Assembly (NCBI RefSeq): GCF_023197165.1
Contig: NZ_JALPRD010000009.1
Coordinates: 62,001 to 126,000, forward strand
DNA: 64,000 bases
Direction of reading: 5' to 3'
Source: Sphingopyxis sp. MSC1_008
GTDB taxonomy: Bacteria; Pseudomonadota; Alphaproteobacteria; Sphingomonadales; Sphingomonadaceae
The position numbers and the translations under genes are program-made. The notes beneath the pieces are model-generated. The model was given only the letters and a program-made list of their open reading frames with translations. It had not been told where the DNA came from and made no database searches. Below, one piece after another: positions 16,948-27,661 of the stretch (the stretch's first letter is position 1; each line of letters opens with the position of its first letter).

Positions 16948-17826
16948 ATGGCAGCGCGACCCTATTGGAAAGGCCAGATCCGGCTGGCGCTCGTGTCGAT
17001 TCCGGTCGAGGTTTATTCGGCGACGAAGAGCGGTGCGACGATCGCCTTCAACCAGATCCACGAGCCCTCAGGCAAACGCATCAAATATGAGAAAGTGGTG
17101 CCCGGCATCGGGCCGGTCGATGTCGACGAGATCGTCAAGGGCTTCGAATATGCCAAGGGTGAATATGTCCTGCTCGACGAGGAGGAGATCGAGGGGGTCA
17201 AGCTCGAAAGCAAGAAGACGCTTGAGCTCACGCAGTTCGTCGAAGCGCAGGACATCGACGAGATTTATTTCGAGAAGCCATTTTACGTAGTCCCCGCGGA
17301 CGATCTCGCGGAGGAGGCTTTCATCGTGCTGCGCGAGGCGCTGCGCCGGAGCAACAAGGTGGGACTCGGCCAGCTCGCGATGCGCGGGCGCGAATATGTC
17401 GTGAGCGTCAAGGCCTGCGGCCGAGGACTCGTCATGGAGACGCTGCGCTACGCCGACGAAGTGAACAAGGCGGCGAGCTATTTCCGCGATATCGGCGAAG
17501 GCGATCCTGACGAGGAACTTCTCGATCTCGCGACGACGCTGATCGACAAGAAGACCGGCAGGTTCGACGCAAGCGATTTCCACGACCGCTATGTCGAGGC
17601 GCTGCGGGACCTGATCGAGCGTAAGAAGAAGGGCAAGACCCTCAACGTCGAGAGCGAAGACGGCGATGCGGAATCGCGCGGCTCTAACGTCGTCGACTTG
17701 ATGGCGGCGCTGAAGAAATCCATCGGTGGAGCCGATGGCGCAAAGAGCAAGGCGAAGGCCACGCCAGCGAAAAAAAGCGCGACCAAGGCCGCGCCTAAAA
17801 GGGCTGCGGCGCGCAAGCGCGCCTGA
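16948..17826 (+). CDS. ku: Ku protein (non-homologous end joining)
   Basis: 292 aa. Classic bacterial Ku: starts MAARPYWKGQIRLALVSIPV, then the Ku core (NQIHEPSGKRIKYEKV, EGVKLESKKTLEL, DIDEIYFEKPFYV) and a Lys/Ala-rich basic tail (residues 250-292) that binds DNA. GGAGG stands 6 nt before the ATG. It binds double-strand ends and recruits LigD, but no ligD gene lies in this window. Neighbours are stress genes. Confidence 0.97.
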   Translation: MAARPYWKGQIRLALVSIPVEVYSATKSGATIAFNQIHEPSGKRIKYEKVVPGIGPVDVDEIVKGFEYAKGEYVLLDEEEIEGVKLESKKTLELTQFVEAQDIDEIYFEKPFYVVPADDLAEEAFIVLREALRRSNKVGLGQLAMRGREYVVSVKACGRGLVMETLRYADEVNKAASYFRDIGEGDPDEELLDLATTLIDKKTGRFDASDFHDRYVEALRDLIERKKKGKTLNVESEDGDAESRGSNVVDLMAALKKSIGGADGAKSKAKATPAKKSATKAAPKRAAARKRA

Positions 17827-17872
17827 CGCGATCAAGCGGGCCGGTTCGGTGGCATATCCCCGACAGCGACAG

Positions 17873-18208
17873 TCAGGCATTGGGCCCGAAACGGCGCCGC
17901 GTCGGATCGCGCACGCAGCGAAAATGACCCTTGATGCGCTCGTTGAAGAAGGTCCCTGCAGAATCCGCACGGCCGAGGGCCTCATAGACGTCGGCGGGCA
18001 CGTCGAAATAAAGATATTTGCCCGTTCCGCGAAACCAGATGCAAAGCGTCGCTTCGGCGACGTCATACGCGATGCGGTCGATCATCGACGACTGGTTGAC
18101 CCTGCGAGCCCTCATGACCTCACAGCGCACCGGCGCGCGCAATGTTGCGCGGGCTGCGCCCGCTTGAGTCGATGGCGCGGCAAAGCGCTTCATGCGCACA
18201 AACCGCAT
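17873..18208 (-). CDS. KTSC-domain protein
   Basis: The C-terminal 70 residues match the KTSC pattern (VNQSSMIDRIAYDVAEATLC, KYLYFDVPADVYEAL, GTFFNERIKGHF), named after lysyl-tRNA-synthetase-linked domains and of unknown role. The start is uncertain: a 111-aa frame starts at 18208, while the domain itself begins near ATG 18115, which is closer to the usual size. It converges on Ku. Confidence 0.75.
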   Translation of the reverse strand: MRFVRMKRFAAPSTQAGAARATLRAPVRCEVMRARRVNQSSMIDRIAYDVAEATLCIWFRGTGKYLYFDVPADVYEALGRADSAGTFFNERIKGHFRCVRDPTRRRFGPNA

Positions 18209-18265
18209 CTGCCGATGGGCCAGGCGATCCGTCCGATCGTCTCACGGCTTCGGGCGGCCCACTAG

Positions 18266-19171
18266 GTGGCGGCGACACTTAGCGCCGAGGAACTGCGGGC
18301 CATGGCCGAGCACCGCGGCCTCAAGCTTGTCCGGTCGCGCAAGCGCACGCCGGGCGTCGGGGATTACGGAAAATATGGGCTGACCGACGCAAAAGGACAA
18401 GCGCTCTTCGGGGTTGGCGACAACGGTCTTACCGCAGGCGCCAAGGAAATCGAAGACTATCTGCGCGGCGGCGCTTTGAGCAGCTGGAAACTTTCAGCCG
18501 AGACGACACCCGACCGGCCACCGCCCAAAGCCCGTCAAACCCGAAAGTCCGAAGTCGACGAGGCGTCGCCGGTTCGCCGCCGGGGCAAGGTATTAGACAA
18601 GCGCGTTGCGGCGCCGCGCAAACCCGCCGGGCGAAGCCAGGAACCGCCGCCCCCGCCGCGGAGCAAGCCCGAGCTCCGGCTGGTGTCCCAGCCCGCCGCC
18701 CCGCCGGTGCCGCGCCCGGTGTCCGAACTCAAGCTTCGCGCTTCCAGAGGCGATGATGCGCGAGCTCTCGGCGATCTTCTTGACCAGCTTGCCGGCCACG
18801 ACGGCGGGAGCGCCGACACTGCGGACCGTCTTGCGTCGATGCGCAAGGCGAAGGCTGGCGTTCTTGTAGCCGAACTCGAAACCGTCATCGGTTGCTGCGC
18901 CTGGGCCATGGTGCCGACCCTCCAACATGGCGTCGTCGGCCGGGTGACATTGCTCCTGGTCGACGCCGACCATCGCCGGCGCGGCGTCGGTACAAAGCTG
19001 CTCGCCGCAGCGGAGGCGGCGCTCGCAAAAGCGGGATGCCGAGCGGTCGAAGCGATGAGCGACATCATGATTGCCAACAGCCATAATTTCTTTCGCGCGC
19101 GCGATTATGAGCAGATAAGTTATAGGTTCGTGCGCGAAATCGGCGAGGTACCGGCAACGCGCAAGACATGA
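18266..19171 (+). CDS. GNAT acetyltransferase with an N-terminal accessory domain
   Basis: 301 aa from GTG 18266. Residues 1-70 form a small domain (LRAMAEHRGLKLVRSRKRTPG, GDYGKYGLTDAKGQALFGVG), 75-150 a Pro/Arg-rich linker, 155-300 a GNAT fold with the acetyl-CoA loop DHRRRGVGTKLL. The substrate is unknown. The N-terminal part looks like a small nucleic-acid-associated motif, but that is inference. Its closeness to Ku and the KTSC gene suggests a DNA-related role. Confidence 0.8.
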   Translation: MAATLSAEELRAMAEHRGLKLVRSRKRTPGVGDYGKYGLTDAKGQALFGVGDNGLTAGAKEIEDYLRGGALSSWKLSAETTPDRPPPKARQTRKSEVDEASPVRRRGKVLDKRVAAPRKPAGRSQEPPPPPRSKPELRLVSQPAAPPVPRPVSELKLRASRGDDARALGDLLDQLAGHDGGSADTADRLASMRKAKAGVLVAELETVIGCCAWAMVPTLQHGVVGRVTLLLVDADHRRRGVGTKLLAAAEAALAKAGCRAVEAMSDIMIANSHNFFRARDYEQISYRFVREIGEVPATRKT

Positions 19172-19236
19172 GCGGCACCGGATGGGCCGTCGCCGTAAAA
19201 CTTCCACCTGGCGTCGCGGCTCCTGCCGCTTTGCCG

Positions 19237-19494
19237 TCAGGCTTTTCTGATGGCCCGACAGACCGATTCGATATGACGCGAGGCGCTCGCTTTCGCGCGC
19301 GGCGAGCGGATCGTTGCCTGGTTCGTACGATTCAGCAAGGCGAGCATTTCAAGAAGGACGTCGGGGGGCACGCCCTGGGCGCGTAGTTCGCCCGCGATCA
19401 GTGTAAGTAAATTTGCCCAGACAGTGATCGCCCCTTCAGCGAACGCAGCGTCATCATCGGCGGCGACGTTGCTCTTCTCAGCAGCCATGCTCAT
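19237..19494 (-). CDS. Small protein of unknown function
   Basis: About 85 aa. Acidic N-terminus (AAEKSNVAADDDAAFAEG) then an amphipathic helical part (AITVWANLLTLIAGELRAQG, LLEMLALLNRTNQ). Start at 19494 or 19488 is not fixed by a strong ribosome site. No family recognised; codon pattern and composition support coding. Confidence 0.6.
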   Translation of the reverse strand: MSMAAEKSNVAADDDAAFAEGAITVWANLLTLIAGELRAQGVPPDVLLEMLALLNRTNQATIRSPRAKASASRHIESVCRAIRKA

Positions 19495-19626
19495 GCCGCC
19501 ATCTGCCGGCGGAGCAGAAGCGGGCAATCCGGAGGCGCGGCAAGACAGCCGAAGAAATGAAGACCACGAACGACTGAGAGACCGCTGGCCTGACGATGCA
19601 AGGCGGTCACCCGGTCGGCCACGGCG

Positions 19627-20250
19627 TCACAGGCTTTCGCCATTTTCGCCCCTTCCCTCGGTCGGCCCGTCACTGCGGCCGATGGTTTCGATCCTGCGCA
19701 GAATCTGACGATGGCGATCGACGGTCGCGGCCGCTTCCGCGGCGAACGCCGCGAGCGGCCGGCTATTGCCTTTTGTTGCGAAACGGCGAAGATCACCTAG
19801 TCTTTCTTCATGCGCCCGTCGTTGCTGTTGCAGATAGGCCGTGTCGAAATCCGCTGCTTTTTCGAGCGCGGCCAGGGCCGCCTTTTGCCGTTGGTCCGGT
19901 CCAAGCGGAACGATCCACCGCTCACTTGCGGCCGCCGTCTTGAGGTCGGCAGCCGCCTCGCCATTCGCTTTGACGATCATATTCGCATAGTCGCGCACCG
20001 CATTCGATCGCGTGCGCTCGAGGGCAATACGGGCGGCGGCAATTTCGTAGAGCAAGGTTTCACCAGTCTCGCTGACAAAGCTTTGCGCGTCGGGCGCGGC
20101 CGCGGAGGAGAGCGGCGCCTGTGTCGCGCCCACCGGCGCGGCGGGCGTCGACGCTTCGGACTGCCGGGCGACCTGACCCTCGTCAGGCTGCGACCCGCCG
20201 CACCCCGCGAGCAACGGGATGATGAACATCGAAATTGAGTATCGCTGCAC
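19627..20250 (-). CDS. DUF4142 lipoprotein
   Basis: 207 aa from a GTG at 20250 with GGAGA about 6 nt upstream. Very short lipoprotein signal with lipobox LAGC (Cys near 17), an Ala/Pro linker, then a DUF4142 four-helix domain (SFVSETGETLLYEIAAARIAL, RDYANMIVKANGEAAADLK). Ferritin-like folds are typical of the family; function unknown. A second DUF4142 protein is at 43088. Confidence 0.82.
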   Translation of the reverse strand: MQRYSISMFIIPLLAGCGGSQPDEGQVARQSEASTPAAPVGATQAPLSSAAAPDAQSFVSETGETLLYEIAAARIALERTRSNAVRDYANMIVKANGEAAADLKTAAASERWIVPLGPDQRQKAALAALEKAADFDTAYLQQQRRAHEERLGDLRRFATKGNSRPLAAFAAEAAATVDRHRQILRRIETIGRSDGPTEGRGENGESL

Positions 20251-20447
20251 CGGTGTCTCCTTTTCCGCACGCCATTTAGCAACGATGCGCGCGGCGCCTT
20301 CGTTGCGCGCCGAGGGCGAGCGCAAAGCCGCTTTTGATTAACATGCGGCAATTTGCGGCCCCCCGGCCGGAACGCGATCGTTGCCCGGCGCTTCATCCGC
20401 AAGGCGACGCTTATTTCGAGCCGTTCGAGAGCAGTTGGCATAGACGC

Positions 20448-21731
20448 ATGATGAATAATAAGACCGAGGCCCCATCTCCCCGCGTCGTGATCGTGGGGGC
20501 AGGTTTCGCCGGTCTTGCCTGCGCCCGCGCGCTCGGTTCGACCGGGGCGCGAGTGACAATCGTCGACCGCCACAATTATCATCTGTTCGTGCCGCTCTTG
20601 TATCAGGTCGCGACCGCGGCTTTGTCCCCCGCCGACATTGCCGAGCCGATCCGCAAGATCCTGCGCCGCCATCGCAATGTCGACGTCCTCCTCGGCGAGG
20701 TGGCAGGTGTCGACACAGCGAACCGGTCGGTTTGCCTCGCCGACGGCGAAAGGCTTGACTATGACCGCCTCGTGCTCGCGCCCGGGAGCCGTTACAATTA
20801 TTTCGCCCATCCTGAATGGGAGGCGTGGGCGCCCGGTCTCAAGACGATCGCCGACGCCCGACGCCTGCGCAGCAGGTTGCTGTGCGCCTTCGAACTCGCT
20901 GAGCGAGAGCGCGATCCGCAGCGGCAGCGCGCGTTGCTCACCACGGTCATCGTCGGCGGGGGCCCGACGGGGGTCGAGATGGCGGGCGCGATCGCCGAGC
21001 TTGCACGCCACGCGCTCGTTCGCGACTTTCGGCATGTCGATCCGGCGGCGGCTAGGGTCATGCTTGTCGAAGCGGGACCGCGGATCCTAGCTGCCTTTCC
21101 CGAGGCGCTTGCCGCCTTCGCGCATCGCCGGCTCGAACGGCTCGGTGTAGAAATCTGCTGCGGCTTGGCGGTCGAGCGAATCGGCGCGGACAGCGTCCGG
21201 ATCGGCGGGGACGAGGTTGCCGCAGGCGCCGTCATTTGGGGAGCCGGGATCAGGGCCGGATGCGTCGGCGATTGGCTCGGCGTTCCAGTCGATCGCGCCG
21301 GGCGCGTTCGCGTCGACGCGACTCTGGCTGTGCCGGATTTCGCGGACATCTTCGTCCTCGGCGACAGCGCGCGCTTCGACGACCCCGGCACGGGCAATGC
21401 GCTTCCCGCCCTCGCTCAGGTGGCGCACCAGCAGGGACAGCATCTCGGCCGCGCGCTCAGGAGGCAGCTGAGCAGCGAGGAGCCGCTTCCACCGTTCCGT
21501 TTTCGCGACCGCGGAAATACCGCGATTGTCGGTCGCAACGCCGCGATCTTCGATTTCGGGCGATGGCAGCTGAAAGGCCGGCTCGCCTGGTTGCTTTGGG
21601 CCATCGTTCATATCTACCTGCTTGTCGGTTTCGAGAAACGGCTGCTGGTGGCGATACAATGGCTATGGCGCTATCTGACCTATCAGCGCGGCGCCCGCCT
21701 GATCTCCGGCGGCGACGACGCCGCTCGCTGA
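20448..21731 (+). CDS. NAD(P)/FAD-dependent oxidoreductase, NDH-2 type
   Basis: 427 aa. FAD-binding GAGFAGLACARAL at the N-terminus, NAD-binding VIVGGGPTGVEMAGAIAEL in the middle, and the C-terminal FVLGDSA and LPALAQVAHQQG motifs. A C-terminal amphipathic/hydrophobic part (RLAWLLWAIVHIYLLVGF) anchors such non-proton-pumping NADH:quinone oxidoreductases to the membrane. Two adjacent ATGs at 20448/20451. It is divergent from the DUF4142 lipoprotein. Confidence 0.92.
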   Translation: MMNNKTEAPSPRVVIVGAGFAGLACARALGSTGARVTIVDRHNYHLFVPLLYQVATAALSPADIAEPIRKILRRHRNVDVLLGEVAGVDTANRSVCLADGERLDYDRLVLAPGSRYNYFAHPEWEAWAPGLKTIADARRLRSRLLCAFELAERERDPQRQRALLTTVIVGGGPTGVEMAGAIAELARHALVRDFRHVDPAAARVMLVEAGPRILAAFPEALAAFAHRRLERLGVEICCGLAVERIGADSVRIGGDEVAAGAVIWGAGIRAGCVGDWLGVPVDRAGRVRVDATLAVPDFADIFVLGDSARFDDPGTGNALPALAQVAHQQGQHLGRALRRQLSSEEPLPPFRFRDRGNTAIVGRNAAIFDFGRWQLKGRLAWLLWAIVHIYLLVGFEKRLLVAIQWLWRYLTYQRGARLISGGDDAAR

Positions 21732-21791
21732 AGCCTGCCGCTACCGCGCACCTGCGGAAGCAAAGGCGCTGCCTCGCAGGAGATAATCGCG

Positions 21792-22679
21792 ATGACCGAC
21801 TTACTGGTAGAGCTGGCGAATGACAGGCTCGCGGTATCGATCAATCCGCTCGGTGCCGAACTCTGGTCAATGCGTGACGCTGATGGACGCGAGCTGATGA
21901 CCGATGCCGATCCGCGTTGGTGGACGGGACGCGCTCCGCTTCTCTTTCCCTTCGTCGGACGCCTCGCGAATGATCAATACCGGCTCGGCGAGGCTGTCTA
22001 CACCCTGCCGCAGCATGGGTTCGCGCGTCGCAGGAAATTCAGCCTGATTGAACTGGCACGCAGCAGCGCGCTGTTTCGCCTCGAGGCGGATGCGGAAACT
22101 CGCGCTCAATATCCCTTCGACTTCGCGCTCGACGTCGCCTTCGATCTCACCGCCTCCACGCTGGCAGTGCGGGTGACGGTGCGTAATGACGGCGACGCGG
22201 TGATGCCTTTCAGCTTCGGCTTCCATCCGGCCTTTGCCTGGCCCCTGCCCTATGGCGATGCGGGCGTGGGGCACCGGATCCTCTTTGACGAACCCGAAGA
22301 TGCGCCGATACGGCGGGTCGCGGCGGGGAGCGGCTTGATTGCGGCAGCTGGCGAGACATCGCCCGCCCTGGGAAGGATACTAGTGCCGACAGCGGAAGAT
22401 TTCGAGCGTGACGCCATGATCTGGGATCGTCTCGCAAGCCGGGGATTGCTCTGGGGCGCGCCGGACGCGCCGAACCTGCGCATCGACTTTCCCGATACAC
22501 CGTGGCTGGCCCTGTGGCAGAAGCCCGGCGCGCATTATCTGTGCATCGAACCCTGGGCGGGGATAGCCGATCCGTTGGGTTTTACCGGCGACGTTTGGGC
22601 CAAGCCAGGGATCATGCGGTTGCTTCCGGGCGAAGCACGTCGCTTCCGGCTCGCCATTTCGCTTGTGGCGTCTTCATAG
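21792..22679 (+). CDS. Aldose 1-epimerase family protein
   Basis: 295 aa. Contains the galactose-mutarotase-like pattern: LGAELWSMRDADG, PLLFPFVGRLANDQY, LPQHGFARRRKF (catalytic His), SFGFHPAFAWPL and CIEPWAGIADPLG (catalytic Glu region). Of the LacX/YeaD-like branch that acts on hexose or hexose phosphate. Probably independent of the upstream oxidoreductase (60-bp gap). Confidence 0.92.
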   Translation: MTDLLVELANDRLAVSINPLGAELWSMRDADGRELMTDADPRWWTGRAPLLFPFVGRLANDQYRLGEAVYTLPQHGFARRRKFSLIELARSSALFRLEADAETRAQYPFDFALDVAFDLTASTLAVRVTVRNDGDAVMPFSFGFHPAFAWPLPYGDAGVGHRILFDEPEDAPIRRVAAGSGLIAAAGETSPALGRILVPTAEDFERDAMIWDRLASRGLLWGAPDAPNLRIDFPDTPWLALWQKPGAHYLCIEPWAGIADPLGFTGDVWAKPGIMRLLPGEARRFRLAISLVASS

Positions 22680-22722
22680 AGCTTTTCCGTTCTCCGCAGA
22701 TGGCGCCAACCGCCTTGAAAGA

Positions 22723-22746
22723 CGGAGCCGCGAGGGCGCGGCTCCG
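22723..22746 (-). terminator. Hairpin between convergent genes
   Basis: CGGAGCCGCG (22723-22732), loop AGGG, CGCGGCTCCG (22737-22746). On the minus strand it is followed by TCTTTC, 16 bp after the stop of the gene at 22763-23032. Confidence 0.5.
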
Positions 22747-22762
22747 CGAATATCCGCGACAA

Positions 22763-23032
22763 TCAGCCACAGCTCTGACGTTGCGCGGCACGGTCGTTAA
22801 TATGTTTCGATTGTCCAGCCTCACCGCTATCCAGCGAGCGCAACGCTGCCAGAACATCATCGACGGGGACGGCGCGCTTGGCGCCGGGCGGCTTGCGCAT
22901 CGCCGGCCGGTCGGGAACGGCCGAACGGTCCGAAGCCCAAGACGCCAGCAAAGCACGCTTGACCTCAGGCTCGAGACTCGGGTGGCGAGCCACCTCGAAG
23001 GGGTGAAGAAAACGGGAATATGGCTGCGACAT
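22763..23032 (-). CDS. Small protein of unknown function
   Basis: 89 aa, soluble. A conserved-looking N-terminus (SQPYSRFLHPFEVARHPSLEPEVKRALLASWASD) describes a short helical region; the rest is basic and disordered. A strong GGAGG stands 9 nt before the ATG. It resembles the small alphaproteobacterial proteins found near chaperone genes, but no family is assigned. Confidence 0.7.
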   Translation of the reverse strand: MSQPYSRFLHPFEVARHPSLEPEVKRALLASWASDRSAVPDRPAMRKPPGAKRAVPVDDVLAALRSLDSGEAGQSKHINDRAAQRQSCG

Positions 23033-23080
23033 GGCATTGCCTCCTTCCTTGACTGCAGCTCCTTTTCCAATGCGGCGCCG

Positions 23081-23105
23081 AGCGCCGCGCCTATAATTTT
23101 GTTCC
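23081..23105 (-). promoter_or_regulatory. Possible EcfG-type promoter (one mismatch)
   Basis: Minus strand GGAAC (23105-23101), 16-nt spacer, CGCT (23084-23081), about 50 bp before the start at 23032. The -10 box differs by one base. Confidence 0.35.
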
Positions 23106-23208
23106 TGCCGCGGCCGGCGTCAAGGGGCCCCATGTCTCCTCGCAAGCCTATGTATCGCGTGGGAATGACGCTCCCGCCGCTGCCGCGCCAAAAAAATTTT
23201 TGCACCCT

Positions 23209-23237
23209 CTTGAACCGCAGAAAGGCGATTCCCAGTT
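23209..23237 (+). promoter_or_regulatory. Likely heat-shock (RpoH) promoter of groESL
   Basis: CTTGAA (23209-23214), 16-nt spacer, CCCAGTT from 23231. The -35 box is the same as that before hsp20 (39981). No CIRCE inverted repeat (TTAGCACTC-type) was seen, so control by HrcA is not supported. Confidence 0.5.
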
Positions 23238-23305
23238 CGTCCCCCGCCCGCCGCTATCGCGGCGGGCATCGTCACATCATGTTTTGCAACCAGGAGGTAT
23301 AGCGC

Positions 23306-25286
<1,981 letters not shown>

Positions 25287-25293
25287 CGCGCGA

Positions 25294-25319
25294 GGGGGCC
25301 GGTCCGCCGGCCCCCTTTT
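25294..25319 (+). terminator. Rho-independent terminator of groESL
   Basis: GGGGGCCGG (25294-25302), loop TCCG, CCGGCCCCC (25307-25315), then TTTT. Perfect 9-bp stem, 7 bp behind the groEL stop. Confidence 0.93.
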
Positions 25320-25746
25320 CTTGGTATACGAAGTCGTCCACCCGAGAGCCGGCCACAGCTTGCCGAAACTGCCGGCGCCGGCCTGCCAATCTGGCGCGGT
25401 CGGCACAATCCGACTCGCGGCTAGAGGTGGCCAGCACGATTTGTTGCACCAGCGCCATGGCCGCGCTCCAGCTTTAGGCGGGCGATCCGCGATCATCAGA
25501 AGCGACACATGATCATGCGCCACGGAGCCCCAACGCACAGCGCGCGGGGCACGTCATTCTTCGTAACATGGATCATGTGGCGGAAACCGAAGTCCGCGAA
25601 ACGGGTATTGAGCGGCAAGACCAAGCCGCTGTAATCTACCTGCGCCGCGCAGCGCAGGGTCATGCTTGTGCGACATGACCGAGCGATTTCTTGGCACTAG
25701 CGCCTCAGGGCGACGATATTCCGCTTCACTTGCCCAAGGAGAGTTT
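25320..25746. other. Intergenic stretch, no gene supported
   Basis: Open frames on both strands are Arg/Ser/Pro-rich shadows without ribosome sites. No repeat, RNA gene or clear promoter was recognised before the CheB-type gene. Confidence 0.5.
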
Positions 25747-26757
25747 ATGCTGCGGAAAGATATCGTTACCATCGGGGGGTCGGCGGGCAGCCTCGCAGTC
25801 CTCAAACAGCTCCTCGCCGAACTTCCGGCGGACTTTCCGGCCACGCTCTTCGTGGCCGTTCACGGCCCGTCGCGGTCGCCGGGCTATCTCGCCGAGGCGC
25901 TGACCACCGTCTCGAAACTTCCGGTGGAGCGCGCAATTGATGGGAGGCCGATCGAGCGATCACGTGTCTATATTGCCGTTCCTGACCGACACCTGCTCAT
26001 TACCGGCGATGTCATCCGGCTCGGCGACGGCCCGCGCGAGAATATGGCCAAGCCGGCCATCGATCCCCTCTTCCGGTCGGCCGCTTTATCCCACGGGGGC
26101 CGCGTAGTGGGTGTGGTGCTGAGCGGCATGCTCAACGACGGCGCGTCCGGCCTGAATGCGATCAAAGCTTGCGGCGGAACGGCGGTGGTGCAGCATCCGC
26201 TCGATGCCGAAGCTGACCAGATGCCATTGGCGGCGCTCGAGGCGGTTGCGGCCGACGAGATCGCCACGTCGACAAACCTTGCTTCGGTGCTTGCTGCGAT
26301 CGTGACGACCGACGCTGGCGTCTCGATCGAACCGCCGCCCAGCATTGCGCTCGAAGTGCGGATTGCCGCGGGCGGGCGATTGGGATCGCGTGCGCTTCGC
26401 GACTTCGCCGATCCCAGCGCGCTTTCTTGCCCGGATTGTCACGGCGTACTTTCGGAAGTTCGAGGCGAACGGCCCTTACGCTACCGCTGCCAGATTGGTC
26501 ATGCCCACACCGCGGACAGTCTCGCTTCGCAAACGGGCGAACTCGACGAAGCGATGCATGTCGCCCTGCGAGTCATGGAGGAACGGGTCACATTGGTCAC
26601 GCGCATGGCCGAGGACGCCCGCACGGCCGGGCGGATGGCAGTTGCCGAGCTCTATGCCGCTCGCGCCGACGAATATGCCAGCTACGCCGACGTCATCCGC
26701 GGCGCGGCGATCAGTTCGCTGCGGCTCGGCGGTCGCGAGGGCGAAGAGGAAGTTTGA
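25747..26757 (+). CDS. CheB-type methylesterase domain protein
   Basis: 336 aa from ATG 25747 (AAGGAG 6 nt upstream). CheB catalytic domain at 1-185 with Ser in IGGSAGSLAVL, His in VAVHGPSR and Asp in SGMLNDGASG. There is no receiver domain, unlike chemotaxis CheB. The C-terminal part has a Cys-rich patch (SCPDCHGVLSEV, YRCQIGHAHTADSL) and a helical tail. No chemotaxis genes lie nearby, so it belongs to the stand-alone CheB group with unknown methylated partner. Confidence 0.87.
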   Translation: MLRKDIVTIGGSAGSLAVLKQLLAELPADFPATLFVAVHGPSRSPGYLAEALTTVSKLPVERAIDGRPIERSRVYIAVPDRHLLITGDVIRLGDGPRENMAKPAIDPLFRSAALSHGGRVVGVVLSGMLNDGASGLNAIKACGGTAVVQHPLDAEADQMPLAALEAVAADEIATSTNLASVLAAIVTTDAGVSIEPPPSIALEVRIAAGGRLGSRALRDFADPSALSCPDCHGVLSEVRGERPLRYRCQIGHAHTADSLASQTGELDEAMHVALRVMEERVTLVTRMAEDARTAGRMAVAELYAARADEYASYADVIRGAAISSLRLGGREGEEEV

Positions 26758-26783
26758 CGGGGAGCTGTCGTGATCGCGGCGGC

Positions 26784-26963
26784 CTATTCGGGCCGGTAGG
26801 AGCGCATCTTAGCGATCAATCGCTCCTGTTCGGCGATCTTCTCCGAAAGGATGCGCGGCACATCGGTCTCGTGTTCGCCTTTTGCGGCGTTTTCCTCGGC
26901 GAGGCGGCGCAGCAGATTCAGTTCGCTTTCGGCTTCGGAGAGGAAGGTTGCGAAAAAATCCAC
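26784..26963 (-). CDS. Small helical protein
   Basis: 59 aa from a GTG at 26963. The sequence VDFFATFLSEAESELNLLRR...EENAAKGEHETDVPRI..., ending in IAEQERLIAKMRSYRPE, is strongly helical and acidic, unlike neighbouring shadows. GGAG lies 10 nt before the GTG. No family recognised. It converges on the CheB-type gene, 26 bp apart. Confidence 0.6.
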   Translation of the reverse strand: MDFFATFLSEAESELNLLRRLAEENAAKGEHETDVPRILSEKIAEQERLIAKMRSYRPE

Positions 26964-27012
26964 TGCTGCCCCGCTCCGCCATGTCTTTGGCCGAGCACAC
27001 CGCTGGCCGACA

Positions 27013-27385
27013 GTGGTCTAACGACGAAGGGCTGCGATGGTTCACCGTGCCGCCGAACACGGCGCCTCGAATTCGCAATGATGGGCGCACGAACCAAGAA
27101 AAAATTCTCGCGGAGGGATCTTACGCGATGTTCGTGCTTTTCGCAGATGAGGCCCGCCCGCACTTCATCCCCCCTCGATTGCGGGCGGGCCTACATTCCG
27201 GTTTCAAAGCGCGGAGACGGCAGCGTCCACAGCTCGGCTGCCCATTTCTTCGTAGCCAAGACGGCAGGCTTTGCAAACCTCCTGGCGTCGATCCAGACCG
27301 CAGCCCGACGCCGGCGTGAAAGCGCTTATTGCGGTTCGTTGAGCGGAGGTCCGCCGGCTTCACCCCGACGGAGCGTGCGTGACGC
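27013..27385. other. Stretch without a convincing gene, with a large inverted repeat
   Basis: No reading frame has both a ribosome site and a protein-like sequence. The main visible structure is the 13-bp inverted repeat at 27150-27192. Confidence 0.5.
27150..27192. repeat. Perfect 13-bp inverted repeat
   Basis: AGGCCCGCCCGCA (27150-27162) and TGCGGGCGGGCCT (27180-27192) are exact reverse complements with a 17-nt loop. No T-run follows on either strand. It lies about 200 bp beyond the HU stop, in an otherwise empty region. Confidence 0.85.
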
Positions 27386-27661
27386 CTACCCGTTGAGGCG
27401 ATCCTTGACGGCTTTAGCCGGACTGAAGGTCAGCTTCTTAGCGGCCTTGATCTGAATGGTCTCGCCGGTCGAGGGATTGCGACCTTCGCGCGCAGGCGTT
27501 GCCTTCACCTTGAACTTCCCGAAGCCGTTGATCGAAATCTCGTCGCCCTTTGCTGCGGCATCCGAGATCGCCGCAATGACGGCATCGACTGCTTTGCGCG
27601 CATCGGTCTTGGAAAGATCAAGCGACGCAGCGACGGCGTCTGACAGTTCGGCGTGATTCAT
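27386..27661 (-). CDS. hup: HU-family DNA-binding protein
   Basis: 91 aa from ATG 27661 (GGAG about 7 nt upstream). Full HU fold: MNHAELSDAVAASLDLSK, DAAAKGDEISINGFGKFKV, the DNA-binding arm ATPAREGRNPSTGETIQI and KKLTFSPAKAVKDRLNG. A nucleoid protein that bends DNA. Alone in its transcription unit. Confidence 0.95.
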   Translation of the reverse strand: MNHAELSDAVAASLDLSKTDARKAVDAVIAAISDAAAKGDEISINGFGKFKVKATPAREGRNPSTGETIQIKAAKKLTFSPAKAVKDRLNG

